A stretch of 64,000 nucleotides of DNA. It comes from Acanthornis magna. Lineage: Eukaryota; Chordata; Aves; Passeriformes; Acanthizidae. Below are positions 25,157 through 39,176 of the stretch, one piece after another; within the stretch, counting starts at the first letter, position 1; each line of letters opens with the position of its first letter. The notes beneath the pieces were generated by a model that saw only the letters and a list, made by a program, of their open reading frames with translations, made no database searches and was not told the origin of the DNA. Location of the stretch: NCBI GenBank assembly GCA_036785705.1, contig JAWUZG010000018.1, positions 8,281,501-8,345,500 of the forward strand, in the 5' to 3' direction. Made by a program: the position numbers and the translations under genes.

Positions 25157-27272
25157 GTTTTTTTTAAAATGACTTAATTTATGGGTCCTCCCCTAAATGG
25201 GTACATTAGCTTTGGTACTAAGTTGCATAGTTCTAGACTCAATTGCAGCTGGACTTAAAGGTATGGCTGAGAAATCATATTTCTCTTGTGATTTATTATG
25301 AGTTGTGCAATTGCAGTGCACTAAATACCTGAACTTTTCATGTAAATTGAAAATATTTTGCAATTCTTTTCAGGAATGAAGGCTATTAAGAGACAAGATG
25401 TGCATGAAAGGCAGCTCGGCTATGAACGTTTAAGTACTGCTGGAATGGTTTTTCCACCTGGACACAAAATTCTTCAATAGCACAAAGGCTTTACAGGTCA
25501 ATACAACTATCAAAATGATAAAGCAAAATAATTTTGCCCCTCCTTAGTCCATATCAGACACCTGATTACGGAAAATAGTTTGTATTAAGAGGTCCGTGGT
25601 CATGATACCAAGTGCTCAGCTAAAAATCAGAGCTTTAGCTTGTATATGTAGACATGACTACATTTTATCTACTGATTATGTATCACTTTATTTCAGTAGA
25701 GGCTGTTACAAGTATCTATAAGCACAGAGAATTGTTATTGGCAGAAAACTATTATTAGTTTTTCTTTCATGAGGCATTTTCTGATAATATTGCAGTGACT
25801 GAGACCTGTGAAGCCACTCACTGTTAAGTTTTTCCTGATGACCTGGTCCATGCTATTCTCACTGGCTCCAAGTTTTGACAAAGTGTTTGGGACAGGTTGT
25901 AAACACTTTTTTACACTTGTGAGTATTATTGGGTTGTACAAGTAACAAGGCCTTAAAGGACCTGGTTCATCAAGAATTTCCATGGAGCTGGTGTTCCTTC
26001 TCAGCTGAAAGGTGGATTCTGTCCAAATACATCTGAGGAAAAGGAAATTATGTTGAAGTCAAATTTTTGCACAACCAGTTCATACCCCGCTGAGTTAGGT
26101 GGCAGTGATTCATAGGTTGCTGGTGGTGCATGACAGTAAAGTCTATTACAGCGCTCAGTAGTAAGACAAATGCAAATAATGATGATGATAGAATTCGTGG
26201 ATGGCTTTTTATCAGAGAACCTGTATACATTTTGCAAATGTTGCGTCAAACCTTAAGATGAATTGGCTGCATATGGACAAGCAATAAAAAAAGGGAGGGG
26301 ACACAGGATGTTGGCAGTGTTCCACAAAAGAATCTTCAGCTCTTTGAACATCTAGCCTTCATTTCAAAAGTCTTCATCCAGGACTATGACAGCTGAAGGG
26401 AAACTTCCCGTAACTTCAGGCCTGAGGGAGTATTACTGGCTGATTGCACAACCAGGTCTGCCTTTAGCCTTATTGCTCAAAGGATCAATGCAAAATGAAA
26501 TTTTCAATGCTTGTAAAATATTTTAATACCTCAACATGTTTGTTAAAAGAAAGGCGTATATATGTATGTGAGCAATTGTGCACATGCCCTGATGTGAAGT
26601 CACCCATGGGCTTCTTGGTTTTATTCTAGGGTAATTAATAATTATTCTGGAGAGCAGAAACCTCTTGCAGGAATCCATACAGAGTTAGTTCTTCCGATCA
26701 ACACAGAGTTCACAGAAGTCTCTTAGAAGTAATAATAGAAATTTAAAGACAATAACAGGCATAACAGAAAGTTGATAATGGAAACAAAATTTTAGTTGAA
26801 GACTATCATCTAGTAAATAAACCAATCAAATCAGCAGTCATTGAGCTTATCAAGCAGCAGGTTCTCAAACACATCAGATATTTAACTGTTGAAATTTACA
26901 CTTTTTTTTTGCTCATGTAAAGAAAACTTGACTGATAAAATTAAGTATTTCCATGGAAATCCACTTAAATGCCACCACGGATATCAGATCAACACCTCAA
27001 CATTCAGAAGAAGGTAGAGGCTGCAAAGAATATTTTCCTGACATGGATGACATTAAACAATCTTCAGTGTAATACATCCTTCTATTAACCTCTCCTCTTC
27101 ACCCATCACTTTGACCTGCAATACTTGGCCTGTGACTCTGAAGAGGAGTTTTTTAAGAGAGAGATTTATGTGGGAAGTGTGCTTGAGTGGTTTATTCCTG
27201 CATTTTAAATTTCAAAAATCTATTGTATTTCCTCATTACCAGTAGAGTTTGCCACTGCTTTAAATCTTAGCT
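25157..27272. other. Non-coding sequence, nothing recognised
   Basis: AT-rich unique sequence. Two overlapping minus-strand frames at 26001-26249 and one at 25735-25983 are short and unlike any known family. Confidence 0.55.
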
Positions 27273-27500
27273 GTCGATGAGCTCGGGAAGGTTGGCTGAT
27301 GTCGGACTGACGTTCCTGACGGAAAGAACAACAGAGCTGTGGGAAGGGCCATGCTGGGCTGCTGCCAGAAACAATATAGCCCCATTACCGCTGCACTCTG
27401 TACAGATTAATTAGCTCTGTCGAGAAGCAAGTGTCACACTGTGCTAACATGGCTACCTTTGTTCTGCAGCTTAAACCAACTCATTTAGACCTGATTTAGG
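27273..27500. promoter_or_regulatory. CpG-rich islet with homeodomain/SOX-like motifs, possible enhancer
   Basis: Seven CpGs lie within about 150 bases (27274-27422), among the densest CpG clusters outside transposons in the window. Recognisable words are CTGACGTTCC, the homeodomain core GATTAATTAG (27405-27414), a SOX-like CTTTGTTCTG and an E-box-like CAGCTT-rich end. There is no meaningful open frame. The appearance fits a conserved developmental non-coding element. That reading is an inference from composition and motif content only. Confidence 0.35.
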
Positions 27501-30500
27501 TACCTTTGGATAAGTGTGGTTTCTTTATCCTTGGACTACATCAAGGTAAAATGACTCATTCTCCAGTGCTAATTATTTCTGGCAAGTTATGGTCAGTGTT
27601 AATCAGTGACACGTAGCAGATGCTTTGTGATGCTATCCTCTTGCTCTTACTTGTATCCACCTGTTCAGAGGGAAGCAGCTGACCTGTACAGTCATCTCCC
27701 AGCTCTGCTGATGCACATATGGAGCAGTGCTACTCATTTCTCAACTCCAACTGTGGTGTAACTCTTTCAGTCTCAGGAGTTGCGAGCTAAGAGCAGGATA
27801 TCTGCTAAGTCACTAATACCAAACAAGATCTCTCTGGTCAGGGGCTGCTCTCTTGTCCCTGAGGACATTCATTCTTGAGTATATACTTGTCAGCTTGCAC
27901 AGTAAATGGGGAATATTGACTCACTTTGTTGTTTCTTGAATTGTCCTCTTTCTATTAGCAGGAGGACTATTACAGCTATTTAAATATTTGGCTTCAGAAC
28001 TAAGCTGATTTTGGACACAAGCATTGTGAAAACCAGAGGTTCTCTGTGCTGTTTGCATGACGAAGCTTGTTAAGAATTTCTTTTTATTGCTATACATATA
28101 CCGAGCCTCTACATATAATCCTGATACAAGGACCAAATTTGTGATGCTGTGCCAGAAAATGCCAGTTATATCTGTGAAAGAGAGAGAGTATATCACTTGG
28201 CAAGTCACAGTTAAGCATGAGCTCTGATGGTACAATGGTAACTGCTAATTGGATGTTATGAGGCAAATGCCTGAGGGAAGCTGCTCTCACCAAACAAGTA
28301 AGTCAAGAGGCCAATCCTTGTTGGCAGGGAAGTTCTAAGTATTTGTACTCATGTGAAACAGCCGTAGGGAAATGAATCATACGACTGAAGGTTGCTTGAA
28401 AATGTCCTGTCACTGGGTGTGCTACTCTGACTTTGTATGCAGCACAGTGAGAAAATTTCATTTCAAGTTACTGGAGTAAGAGGAAATTTTTTGAATAATC
28501 ATCTCTATATAATGACCTAGATGACAATGGGCAGGTTAAAAATAAGAAATGCATTTTTACATTTAAGGGAAATGAGAGTGGCTTTCCTCTGGGAATCAGG
28601 GAATAAATTGAATGTGAGGAAGAGAATGTCCAATTTTAGACCAGATTATCCTGTCCTCTTGCAGCCTTGCACAGTCAGTAACACATTTTCAAAGGGGTGT
28701 GAAGTGCTATCATTCAGAGTTGGTAAGGCTGTCTACCACTCACACCCTGACTTCCCTGGTGTGAGTCCACCCAGGTCAACATAAAAGAGACTCCAGTTTT
28801 GACCTTTCTGGCTTTAGATTTCTTTTAATATCCCATTTTACGAAAGAAGATGGAGCAGCCAGTGGCAAACTGACCACAGTTTCACATCTGACTGCGAAGT
28901 GTTGTATGATGTAGAACTGGATTAATGGGGTTTCCATAACACTGTTTTCAGTGATTGCTTGAAATATTTGCAAGGAAAACTGCTTGTGAATTGGAAAGTG
29001 TAAATGACAGTTCCCAGGATATTCTATGTTCTCACTGTCTCAGTGAATGATACTGAAAGATACAATTTTCCCAGACAAATTACATTAGAAATACTCTGTG
29101 AGAAATGTCTGGGCAGTAGGAATATGTGAAGTTACAAAGAGTCATGATTTTTCTTCTCATGAGCTCACAACTCTGTGTACATCCAGAGAAAGTGAGAGAG
29201 GCTGAGGCAGCCAAAGAGGCTCTCTGGGCTCCCTGGTGGTTCTTGTCATCCTGACAATTCTAACACGCTCCCTAGTCTACAGGTGATGACAGAAGTGAAT
29301 TTTCTTCTATAAATTGTATAATTGGAATTGCTGATTGATTGTATTAGAATCTTTCATTGCAGTAATTTTTTATAAAAATATCTGCAGCTAGCATGGTTAT
29401 CCAAAGCAGAAGATTTAATTTGTCACTTCCTTGCATTCTGTTCACAGGAATGGACATCCCACTGAAATGTGTCTACAGTCTTAAGTGTACAGATAAATAT
29501 TCTTCTAGACATTCGAATGATATAGATTTTTTTTCTGTCACTTGCTGAAAGTTGGTTTTATTTCACAAACTGAGACATGAGGGGGCTGCTGTGACTCCAT
29601 CTTTTGTGAAGTCTCCAGCTGAGCTGATATCACACAGCCTGGTAAACTAAAAAATATTTACCAAAAATAGCAACTGGGGGTGAAAAAGTAGTGCTTTTGA
29701 AGATTTTGGTGTGTTTTGCCTTTGGCATTGCTTCTGTAGGGTTAAGAGGTCCCCACCATGCTGGGAAATTTGAACAGTTTTCAAATAACTACAAAACACA
29801 ATAATGATAAAAAATGAAGTATTAAACTGCTTCAAAAGTATTTGCATCAGTGTGCCTGAAGAGTCTGACCCAAAGCTTTTAAAATGGTCTCCTAAGTAAT
29901 AAAAATATTGTTAAAATATATTGTTAAAATCTGCAAGCTATAAATGTATAACTTTAATTCTGATCCATGTCCTCAGCGTTCCCAGTGCATAAATAATTCC
30001 CCTCTTTTTTTTCACTATTTTTTGGTTTTCAAAGGGTGATCGCCACCCAGTCTTTGTTATTTATGGAGACTGATCATGTTTATTCTTTGTATTAAACTTG
30101 ATGACTCCAGCACACTTAACCTGTGAACCTAGACTATTTTGGCTGGGAGATAATTTGGCTGAAATTGTCATTTATGGTTTCAGAGCAGATGTAGGACAGC
30201 AAATTGGCACTGCTCTGCCATCACTGCTGACAGCTCAGGGAGGGTCCTTGCTATGCTGTCTGTCACTTTTGGGAGAAAGTTGCCACTAAGGCATAGGCAG
30301 AAGTGTCCCATGGTTCACATTTCCTCCTTCTTTAGCTTTCTATATGGAAATGTTGGTTTTATCCAATCGCAATCCCTTACATTTCCATTTCTGGGGTTGT
30401 GCCCTGCTTTCTTCCAGACATGTCTAAAGCTATTGTTCAGGTATCCTTTAAACCAGACAATTCCATTTGATCTCTTGCTTCCCATGAGCCTGGTGAACAC

Positions 30501-33500
30501 AGCTGGTCTGTAGTGACCCTTGTTTAAAAGGTTTGAAGTGATAAACATGAGAACTGTGTCCTTCAAGGGGTGAATTCAAAATTCATGGTTACCTCAGGAA
30601 AACTTCAAGCTCAGCAAGGGCCACATCTGACACCTTCAAGAACCTGCCACATCCCTGCCTGAGTGAGATGTGATTTATTTGATTAAAATAACAGAGAGAG
30701 AAAGCCACTGAGAGAAAAGATGGCTCTTATGTTGTGAACAGGCTGAATCGAACCTAAAATATTTGACAGTCCAACAGTTATTTGAGTAATTAGAACAACC
30801 TCAGCCACACTAATATCCATGCATGTTTAGTCACTAACTTTAAAGTGGCCTTGTTTTCACCCAATGTCTTCCAAAGACCTTTTAAACTAACACTGCATTT
30901 GTCACCAGCAGTATTGGGAAAAGCGTGCCTGTCCCATACAGATCCTGGGAAAGACACACTGTGATAATTCATCTGCAGTTGATTTCCTACAGAAAAAACA
31001 ATTTTCCCTGAATCCATATGGTTAGCAAAATACATTGTTAGCAGAATTACTGTATACAGTGACTGTGATAACACATGCTACAAGTTGTCATTTGTAATCA
31101 TCACTGTTTCAACTGACTGTCTGCTCCTGGCTCATCTGTTGAAAGAGGGTAAGGAAAAAAATTCCATACTGTCTTGTTTTAACCTCAAAAGGGCAGGATG
31201 GTACCATCAAGCAATTACAATATTTTGACTTCTTTTCTACTGTAAGCAATTTTTTTTAAAAGTTTAAAACCAACTAATGTATGAGTGAGAAAAAATCTAT
31301 GCAGAATTGTAAAACAGCAAAATAATTGAAAACCAATATCTCTTCAAGAAATGTGAAGTGACATCTGTCTACAAATTCATAAATTCCAAAATTAGTACTA
31401 CATGTTGAATTTTTAATATCTAATAAGAGATATGTACTGAACAGATATTTTGATGTATTGCCTTAAGAAAAAGAAGGTTATAAGTGGAAGAAATGGTTAT
31501 CCACTGCTAACATCTGCTCTCTTTTATGCATCCCTTCTTTTTCTTTGAACAGATCCTCTCTTCTGCTGCTTCGTGACAGTCCATCAGAAGATACTCTCTT
31601 TAGAAAGAACTAGGTGCTGTTTACCTGTCACAGCACATGGAAACATCACCACCTGAGGACAAATACTGCAATTGTGTCCCTTTCTTTTCCTGGTCATGGA
31701 TACCAGATGTAATGGGGGCTGCAGAATGTGGGATACTGTGTGATACTGGGTACCCTCCCATAGGCAAATAGGTCCTTAAACCACACAGGTATATCTATTC
31801 ATTTAATAGACATAAAGTAGGCCATTTTCCCTAAATAAAATTATAGGAAGAGATTAAGTATTATATAATAAACATACATAAAAATATTTCTTTTCAGTGC
31901 TGTTTACTAGTTTGCAGATAATTCCAAATCCAATTCATATTTTAGCCCTTTTATATCCTGCAGTGTAAACATATTTATCAAAATAAATGCATTTATGCTG
32001 CAAGGCCATGTTTATAGCAGTGTATAACTTTGCTAAATTTAATGTGTTTGGGCACACATTTGTCATGCTGAATGTTTGACTCGGGAAATTATTTTTTTAA
32101 TGGTTTGCCCATTTCTAAAAATGAAGTTAAGGAAAAATACTGTTGTTTTTGCCTTTGCATCTGACAAAAAGATCACTGAACTTTCTTCAGAAGTTTGAAT
32201 GCTGTCAATCATTTTAACTATTCAGGATGTTTGTTATGGTAGTAGGGAGATGTGTTTACAATTCTTGAAAAAATCATCTTGGTTTTGCCGGTTTCCAAGA
32301 TTCTAAAAAGAGTTTGATTTCTTACATGCCAAGAAGAGTCCAGGACAACGGGGCAGTGGGATGTTTTGAATACTCCCCTTGGACTGAGCACACTTTAAGC
32401 TCAGATAACTCTTGCATGGAGAGTGGACAGGATATGTGACATCCCTACAGCAGAAAAGATTTTTTTATTATTATTATATTTCAAAACCAGTTCTAACATA
32501 CTGTGAGAACAGCACAGTCTGTAGAGGAAAAGAATAATTCTCACTCAGTGCATTTGAGATCAGCAATACTCACCTACACGATGAACACCAAAGAGAGAGG
32601 TTCTGTGTTTGCCAATTGCTGTGCAAAAAAGCACAACCCATGTGAGCAAGCACCAGCATTCCTGTGCCTCTTGTGTGAGGCAGATCTTTTCAAAGATCAC
32701 AGTCTGTGATCATATCACTCAACACTGTATCATGAAGTGTGTGAATAAGTTAGCAAAATACTCAAATTGCCTTTTGTTGCATTGCTTGACTGTACAGCCT
32801 TACCTTTACAACCTTATAGCAGTGATTAATTTTTTTTTACCATTGCTTCTGTATGAGTATAATGTAAATAACAAAATGTTCAATTTTTTTATACATTGAA
32901 ATATTACATGCCACCATTTCACCATTTTTAATTTGCATGAGTCATAATTTCTCAGGAAAATCAAAGATGAATGTCTTTTTCTGATAAAAAATATTTGTGT
33001 GTTTCCTTTATATTTAGGTCTTTATCAGTTTCCTAGAATTGAGTTTTCTCTGTAATTCTGAAAGCCTTTATGGCAGAGAACAAATCCTTTTGCTACATAA
33101 GCAGTAAGGAACTTTTTCAGAGATAAGAATGGATGAATCTTCAGGTTATTTATGTTGATAAACACTGCACAAGTACTTTGCAGCTAGAAGTTGAAATAAA
33201 ACCTCTGCAAATTGGATGATGGTAGGTGGGAAGAAACCTCTGCACAGCTCTGCAAGTGCCTATATTACTGTAAATGAAAGCAATTGTGGCATTTCAGAAC
33301 TTAGTGAGAAGACTGAAATGTTATGTTTTGATCCCGGAATGCCAAATGTTGGCTTATTTCCACAGGCACTCCAAACTCTTCCACTGCTTAGTGGGGCTGC
33401 TCCATGTTCACCCTAATGTGGTCTGAGGTCACCTTCCCCGACATTGAAGTCAAAGAAAAAGACACTGACTGCAGCCAGGATGACACACTCAGGACAGGCC

Positions 33501-35885
33501 AGGCTCCTTGTCTTTGGAGAAAAATGTGCAAAAAAGGCCAATGTCTTCAAAGCTAAGTGTGAATGTGGCAGCACTGAATGAAACTCTTTCAAAGTCTTCT
33601 TTCATTGTCTTACGATAGCCTTATTTATTTTTTGTATCCATGGACCGAAGCAGAAAATGGAGTAGTTTCTTGTGGCTAAACCAGATCCTGCCTTTGTCTC
33701 TCAGACTCTGCTGTAGGAAATTCAAGGTAGAGAAACACTATGGGTTTGCATACTTCATAATTTTAGAGCTTTTTTTTCCGGTAGGAGGGGTAAGAAAAAG
33801 CTACATCTGCCACAAGAACAACCCAAAATCTGGCATGAGACTTATCAAATGCAGACTTTTTGAAGCCCTCATGCTGGTTTGTGTAATACAGATAAGTAAT
33901 ACCAAATGACATGCAATTGATCTATGCTAACTGCTACAGAAAAGAAGACATATTTTAAGGTGTAGAATTAGTACAGCATGCAGGCCAAGCCATAATAAAT
34001 AAGAACTGCAATAGTGCCATAGCTATGCCTCAGGAACTCATTGGCATAGATGGACTTAGACATAAATTACTCCAACAGTTAATTTACAGAGCGCTGTAAA
34101 TAGGAAGATTAAGTACGGGCCATGCTTTTGAAATTAGTATGCAGAAAAAATTAGTGTAACAGTGCATTTGAGACATTATAAATTACTGGTTTTTTTTAGG
34201 AGGAAAAAACCCTGTGACCCATACCTCCCTGAATTTCAGTTGCTTGTTTCAGATTTCTGTTTAACCAGTTAAAGATGAAAGTTAAAAGGCACGAAAGACA
34301 ACTGCATCTTTGTCTTCTGTATCCTTCTGATTGTAGTGGTCATCTTAATAAATGAGTGTTATTATCTCTGTAGGAAAGATTGTCATGAGCCTGTGAGCCT
34401 CTGTATCAGTTATCTGAGAGTGACTAATTTGAGAGTTGAGCTGTTCCACATTATAATTCACTGGAATCAGGCAAAATTAATCACCCACCAGTATTCTTTG
34501 TTCTATTCTCTGTTCTACCAGAGAAAAAAAATGCAAGCAGGAAATTTAACAAATACATTTGCTGCACTTTTATTAATATTGAAAAGCATATTTGCTCTCA
34601 TAGTTGTTCTTATAATGCATTTTGCTGATGGGTTCAGATTTGCACATCAGCAAAATTTGGACAGAATAAATTCTCTTTCTTCTGTTAATTTCACAGAAGG
34701 GGTAGAGTTGCACATACTTGGGATGTATTTCCCTGAATCTGAGCAGGAAGTAGATAATACCAAATTTATTGTTCTCTGTGAATAAAGCCAGGTAAATAAG
34801 TAATACCTGTGGCTTTAATCATGCTGAAAGAATTCAGGTGAAGAGGGAAGTTATACTTTAGAAAAAAGTAGAGAAATTTCCGAAGTACTTTAATGACAAA
34901 GGTGGTTGAATGATTTGGGAAATCAAATTCTGCTGCAACCTTTGTTGTTAAATCATCAGATTACCGGATTTATGCCAGTACTGTAGGAATGTGGCCAGCT
35001 GAAATCACATGGCAATCAGGTGTTGACCTTTAGCACAAGGAGTGGCTGTGCTGGGCAGGCAGTGCTGGCAGTGACAGTAGAAAGATGCAAATGTGCCTTT
35101 CAGCCGCATGGAGGGCTGCAGATATATAAATGTAGCACACTTCCTCTTACAGGAATTCTTACAAAGAGAAGGGATCCACTGTTCTAGGTGCTGGGCGAAG
35201 GCAGAGCTGAAAGAGTCAGCTCTCAGTAAAATGGGGCTGTACAGGCTGAGCAGATAATTGTGTGGAACTAGTCACAGGGTGGCTGTATTCCCTTGCAGGC
35301 AGTAAATTTAGGATTTGTGCTAATCATGGAAAAAGACACTGAACAAAAGACAAATTCTGATTTCTCTTACACCATTGCAAATCTGCAATATCTCAGTCAC
35401 TCTTTAGTGTTTGGCCCAGGAGTGTTTCTGAAGGGCTGGTTAGGGCATGCACATACCTCCTGATGTCATTCCAGCCACAAGCAGGGATGTGTGGTGAATC
35501 CGTTTCCATAGAAAGGAAATCTGTATCTACATGCCAGAAAGGACCATGGTTCACTCCCAGTCAGTTCCTAATCTGGACAGCTGGAGATAAGAATCTGAGA
35601 GGACTTTGCAATACATAGTGATGCCTAACATCACCAGGGGCTCTATCATTCATCATATATCAGCTTTTCCTATTAGGACAATGTGAGGTAAACAGTTTAC
35701 TCACATCCTTCTGAGGATTTAAATAACAAGATCAGTTTGATTGCAGGAGTTCTTGTGAAATTTCCTCTCTGTAAAACCATTTTAATATTCTTTGCCTTAA
35801 TCACCAGTGCCTTAGGTTCAGCCTCTGTAATATGAATTTTACAGAAAAATGTACTACATGGTAAGAGTTGAGATAGAGTGTTAAA
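27501..35885. other. Non-coding sequence, nothing recognised
   Basis: Over 8 kb without an identifiable transposon, exon or RNA gene. AT-rich throughout, most strongly at 31240-32110. An islet at about 34030-34180 carries TTAATTTACAGAGCGCTGTAAAT and similar homeodomain-like words. The longest open frame (34336-34785 plus, 149 codons) begins with no supported start context and matches nothing I recognise. Confidence 0.55.
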
Positions 35886-35897
35886 CCCCCCCCCCCC
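35886..35897 (+). repeat. Poly(C) tract, 12 bases
   Basis: Twelve consecutive C residues in otherwise AT-rich sequence (G-run on the minus strand). Likely unstable in length and prone to sequencing error. Confidence 0.9.
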
Positions 35898-38800
35898 AAA
35901 TCCCACCTGATCCTCATCTTGGTTTAAACAAATCTCATCTGGTAAATTAAGAGCTTTCTGAACATGGGCTGTTTAATAATAGCTGAAAATTTGGATTTAT
36001 GCAGCTTTTTATAATGACAAACTTAGATTGCTTTCTCTCCATAATTTTTTTATGTCCTCCCTCAGATACCTGCTTTTGACATAACTGCATTTTCTTAGTT
36101 TTTTTTAGTTTTTGTCTATTGCATTTTTACTCATCATGGTTCACTGTGCTGCCATGCCTCCCACACTGTGTTAAACTGATGAATTAGATTGTGTTTCAAC
36201 TTCTTGTTCTTTTCCTCTGCTAATCCTTTCTGGTCATGACTGCTGCCTTCGAGACACCCACCTTTGCTGTGTATATTGGTTTTGGCTTAGCTTGCAGTTC
36301 CTTCACTGGACACTCTTGCTTTTCAAGTAGGGCAAACATGACACCTACAACAGGTTACAACAATGTCCTGACTTTGGTTTTCTGCCTAATTTGGTTGTGA
36401 GTTGGCTTTGTACCAACAGACATGGATCACATCACCCACTGTCAGTGGGAGCTGTGCAATACTTGAGTTTTTAGCTCTTTTACCTGGCAATTGATCAAGG
36501 AGAGTTAAACAAGGTTCTCTCAGCAGCTCGGATATGAATTTGTAATTGTTTGTGCCTACAACTCTAATGCCTTAGTTAAACTTAGACTACATTATTCCAT
36601 CTTTCATGGACTTGTTGTTTCATTAGCTTGGCTGCTATTTAGCCAGTATGTTACCCAATTTCTTCTTCGTGCTAAAATACAAGTGCTTTTCCCAGGTTGG
36701 TTTCTATCTGCAAGGCTGCAATGTCACTGAACCTTTGAATTTACTTTGTCTTCCTGACCTCACTAGTTGAGTTTGGGGATTTTTGTTCTCCCTCTTTCAC
36801 ATATTCATAGTGGCACAAAACCTCAGTGTATCCTTTCTGATGGCCTCATCAGCGCATATTTATGACATGCTAACCATTTTTGAGTTTCTAGATTTCATAA
36901 CATTTCCCAAACCATTAAATAGACTGTTTCTAAGTATTTGCTTCTCAGTATTTTTACATCTCTAGGAGGCATAGTTTGGACAGTATTAAGGTATATTACT
37001 TCTAATGCAGTTATTTTTTAGCCTAATATTTACAGTAAAACTTTAAATAATAATGCAACCTGTTGGGTCCCTGCTATTTAATCTTCATAGATTGGATGTA
37101 AAAAAATATCTGTAACTATAAATCTCTCTTTCTATTTTAATTTTTTTATTAAAAAAAGCAAAAACCTAAAGTAATTTCAGTCCAAACTTAAAATAAACTC
37201 ACAGTAATTGTTTCTAGTGGAGGTCTCTGTCTTTGGCCATCCATACTTCTATTGCTTTCATCAGAAAATACTCTCTCCTTTTAGATCAATATCGCCTTCC
37301 TAGAAACACAAATTTTGACATATATATGCATAAATATTGATATAAAAACTGGTCTAAAAGAATGTTTGTACAATAAGTACTTTGATAAAAACAGAAGCAA
37401 AGGGTGCTTGAGAAGAACATTATATTTGTTCTTTTATTAGATTTTCTTAATTTATTCCCTCAAATTAATTTTATTTTGATAGATGTGAAAGTTGTCTAAG
37501 AATTAGCTGTGTCCAGTCAGTCACTGTTCCTGTGGTTCATCTTGCTATTTCTGTCACATTTTGAAGTTGGCCTTTGCAATATAATCATACCTACTGCTAG
37601 TCTTTTTTCTCCTTTCAAAAAGACTAAAAAGATAATTCAGTCTGGTTTGTTGAAAGCTTAGAAACACTCATTGAAACTTCTTAAAAAGTACTTCACAACT
37701 TGGTATGAGCAAGAATTACAAAATAGCTTTGGATGTTTTTCCCCATTGTTGCATTTTATCTGAAAGGAACTGTCTTGGTGTTTTGTGCAGTCTTTGAAGG
37801 AGCAAAAATTATTGACTTGAATTGAGCTCTTGGTCATATGAAATAATTTATCTAGTACAGAACTGAAATGATCTTCCATACCCTACGTGATAGCTATAAC
37901 TGCACTGCAGTTGCAACAAAAGGATACCTTAATTCATTACTTTGTGTTTTAAGATATTTTGTCAAGCACAGCTCTGGTTTTTGAAATAAAATGTATAGGT
38001 GCCTTTTTTCAGTAGATGCTCCACTCAAGTAAGGGGAGAGACCTCTGAATGAAAGGTCAAAGAGCAGAGAAATTTAAAGCATGACTTCAAACACAGATGC
38101 TGAGTTGGCCAGCTCTGGGCATTGTTTGTGCTGTCCTTGGCCATCTCAGTGACAGAGATGGTGACTCTTTTGTGCCTCTGTCTGGGATGTCCAGCTTGTG
38201 TGAGGATGTGACTCCAGTTCATTGTCTGCCTTCCAATGCTGGGAACATCTACCTTTTAGGTGCAGAAACATTTCTTTGGATCGCCTCTAATACTTGGTTT
38301 GAACTGGAGACTGCTTAGGTTGGTGTTATTAAATGTCAAAATCTGGTCAGTTCCTTATCAATTTGTTGCTACAATGACTGTAGAAGCTATCAGAGGTTTT
38401 GGAGCATTCGCTGAAAGAATCAGGAACAAGCAAAGTTACTTGGGTGCTGGGGTCAAAAAAAAGAAAAAAAAAAGCAGATGGGATGGAACAGGAAAAGAGA
38501 AAGCTTGCAGTCAAAAACCTCAAAGCATTAAGGTTAAGGTCTATCATTCAATGGAAGGGTTGTATAATATTAGATTTAGGTTAAGAAAAATCTTTCTTTC
38601 TTTGCCTCAGGTCAAAACAAAACAAGAACACCCTAGAATACAAATACCTTTTTTTTTTTTTAAATATAACATGAAGTAGTCCAGAAACAGGAAATCCATT
38701 AAATCAGTTGTGCTTTGAATTCTACAATGAGAGTAAAAAAAATATGCCACAGCATAAGACAAAGGAATGGAAAATTAAAGTTAAGGTTTGATAAGCTGCT

Positions 38801-39157
38801 AAAGAAAGCACAGGTTTTTAACTCTGTCCACAATATATATAAGCTTTCAGATGTTTCATAAATTTTCTTGCTGTAATTAAAACTCACTATTATTTTTGTA
38901 GGAAGTTATCTAGCAGGACTGAGAGGACTGTAATTATTGGAAAGGCTTTGTTTAACATTTGTGAGAAATAGGAGATATTAGTTAAAACAAAAACAACAGG
39001 CATTTGAGGCATTTAAAAATAATGAGAAAAGAAAATCTGTTTATATTTACTCTATCAATGAGTTGATTTCATTTAATTTAATGAAAGTCTAGGGATTTTT
39101 TTTTTGTAATATCATTAGAGCTGCTAGATAATAACTGTGTTGTTATTACCCCTAATT
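35898..39157. other. AT-rich non-coding sequence
   Basis: Includes A-rich runs at 38455-38473 and a T-run at 38649-38661. Around 38540-38640 there is a faint resemblance to a CR1 tail (TTAGATTTAGGTTAAGAAAAATC), but it is too weak to call. No exon recognised. Confidence 0.5.
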
Positions 39158-39176
39158 AAAAAAAAAAAAAAAAAAA
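39158..39176 (+). repeat. Poly(A) tract, 19 bases
   Basis: Nineteen A residues after CCTAATT. No retroposed sequence is recognisable immediately 5' of it, so it is recorded as a homopolymer and not as a retrogene tail. Confidence 0.85.

Noticed and set aside
35118..35130. GATATATAAATG as a TATA-box promoter
   Set aside because: TATA-like words are common in this AT-rich DNA, and no initiator-linked gene follows.
38540..38640. Possible CR1 tail (TTAGATTTAGGTTAAGAAAAATC)
   Set aside because: Only a short resemblance, without the usual flanking CR1 words or 3' terminus.
39158..39176. Poly(A) tract as the tail of a processed retrogene
   Set aside because: No polyadenylation-signal-plus-coding remnant or target-site duplication could be seen upstream.
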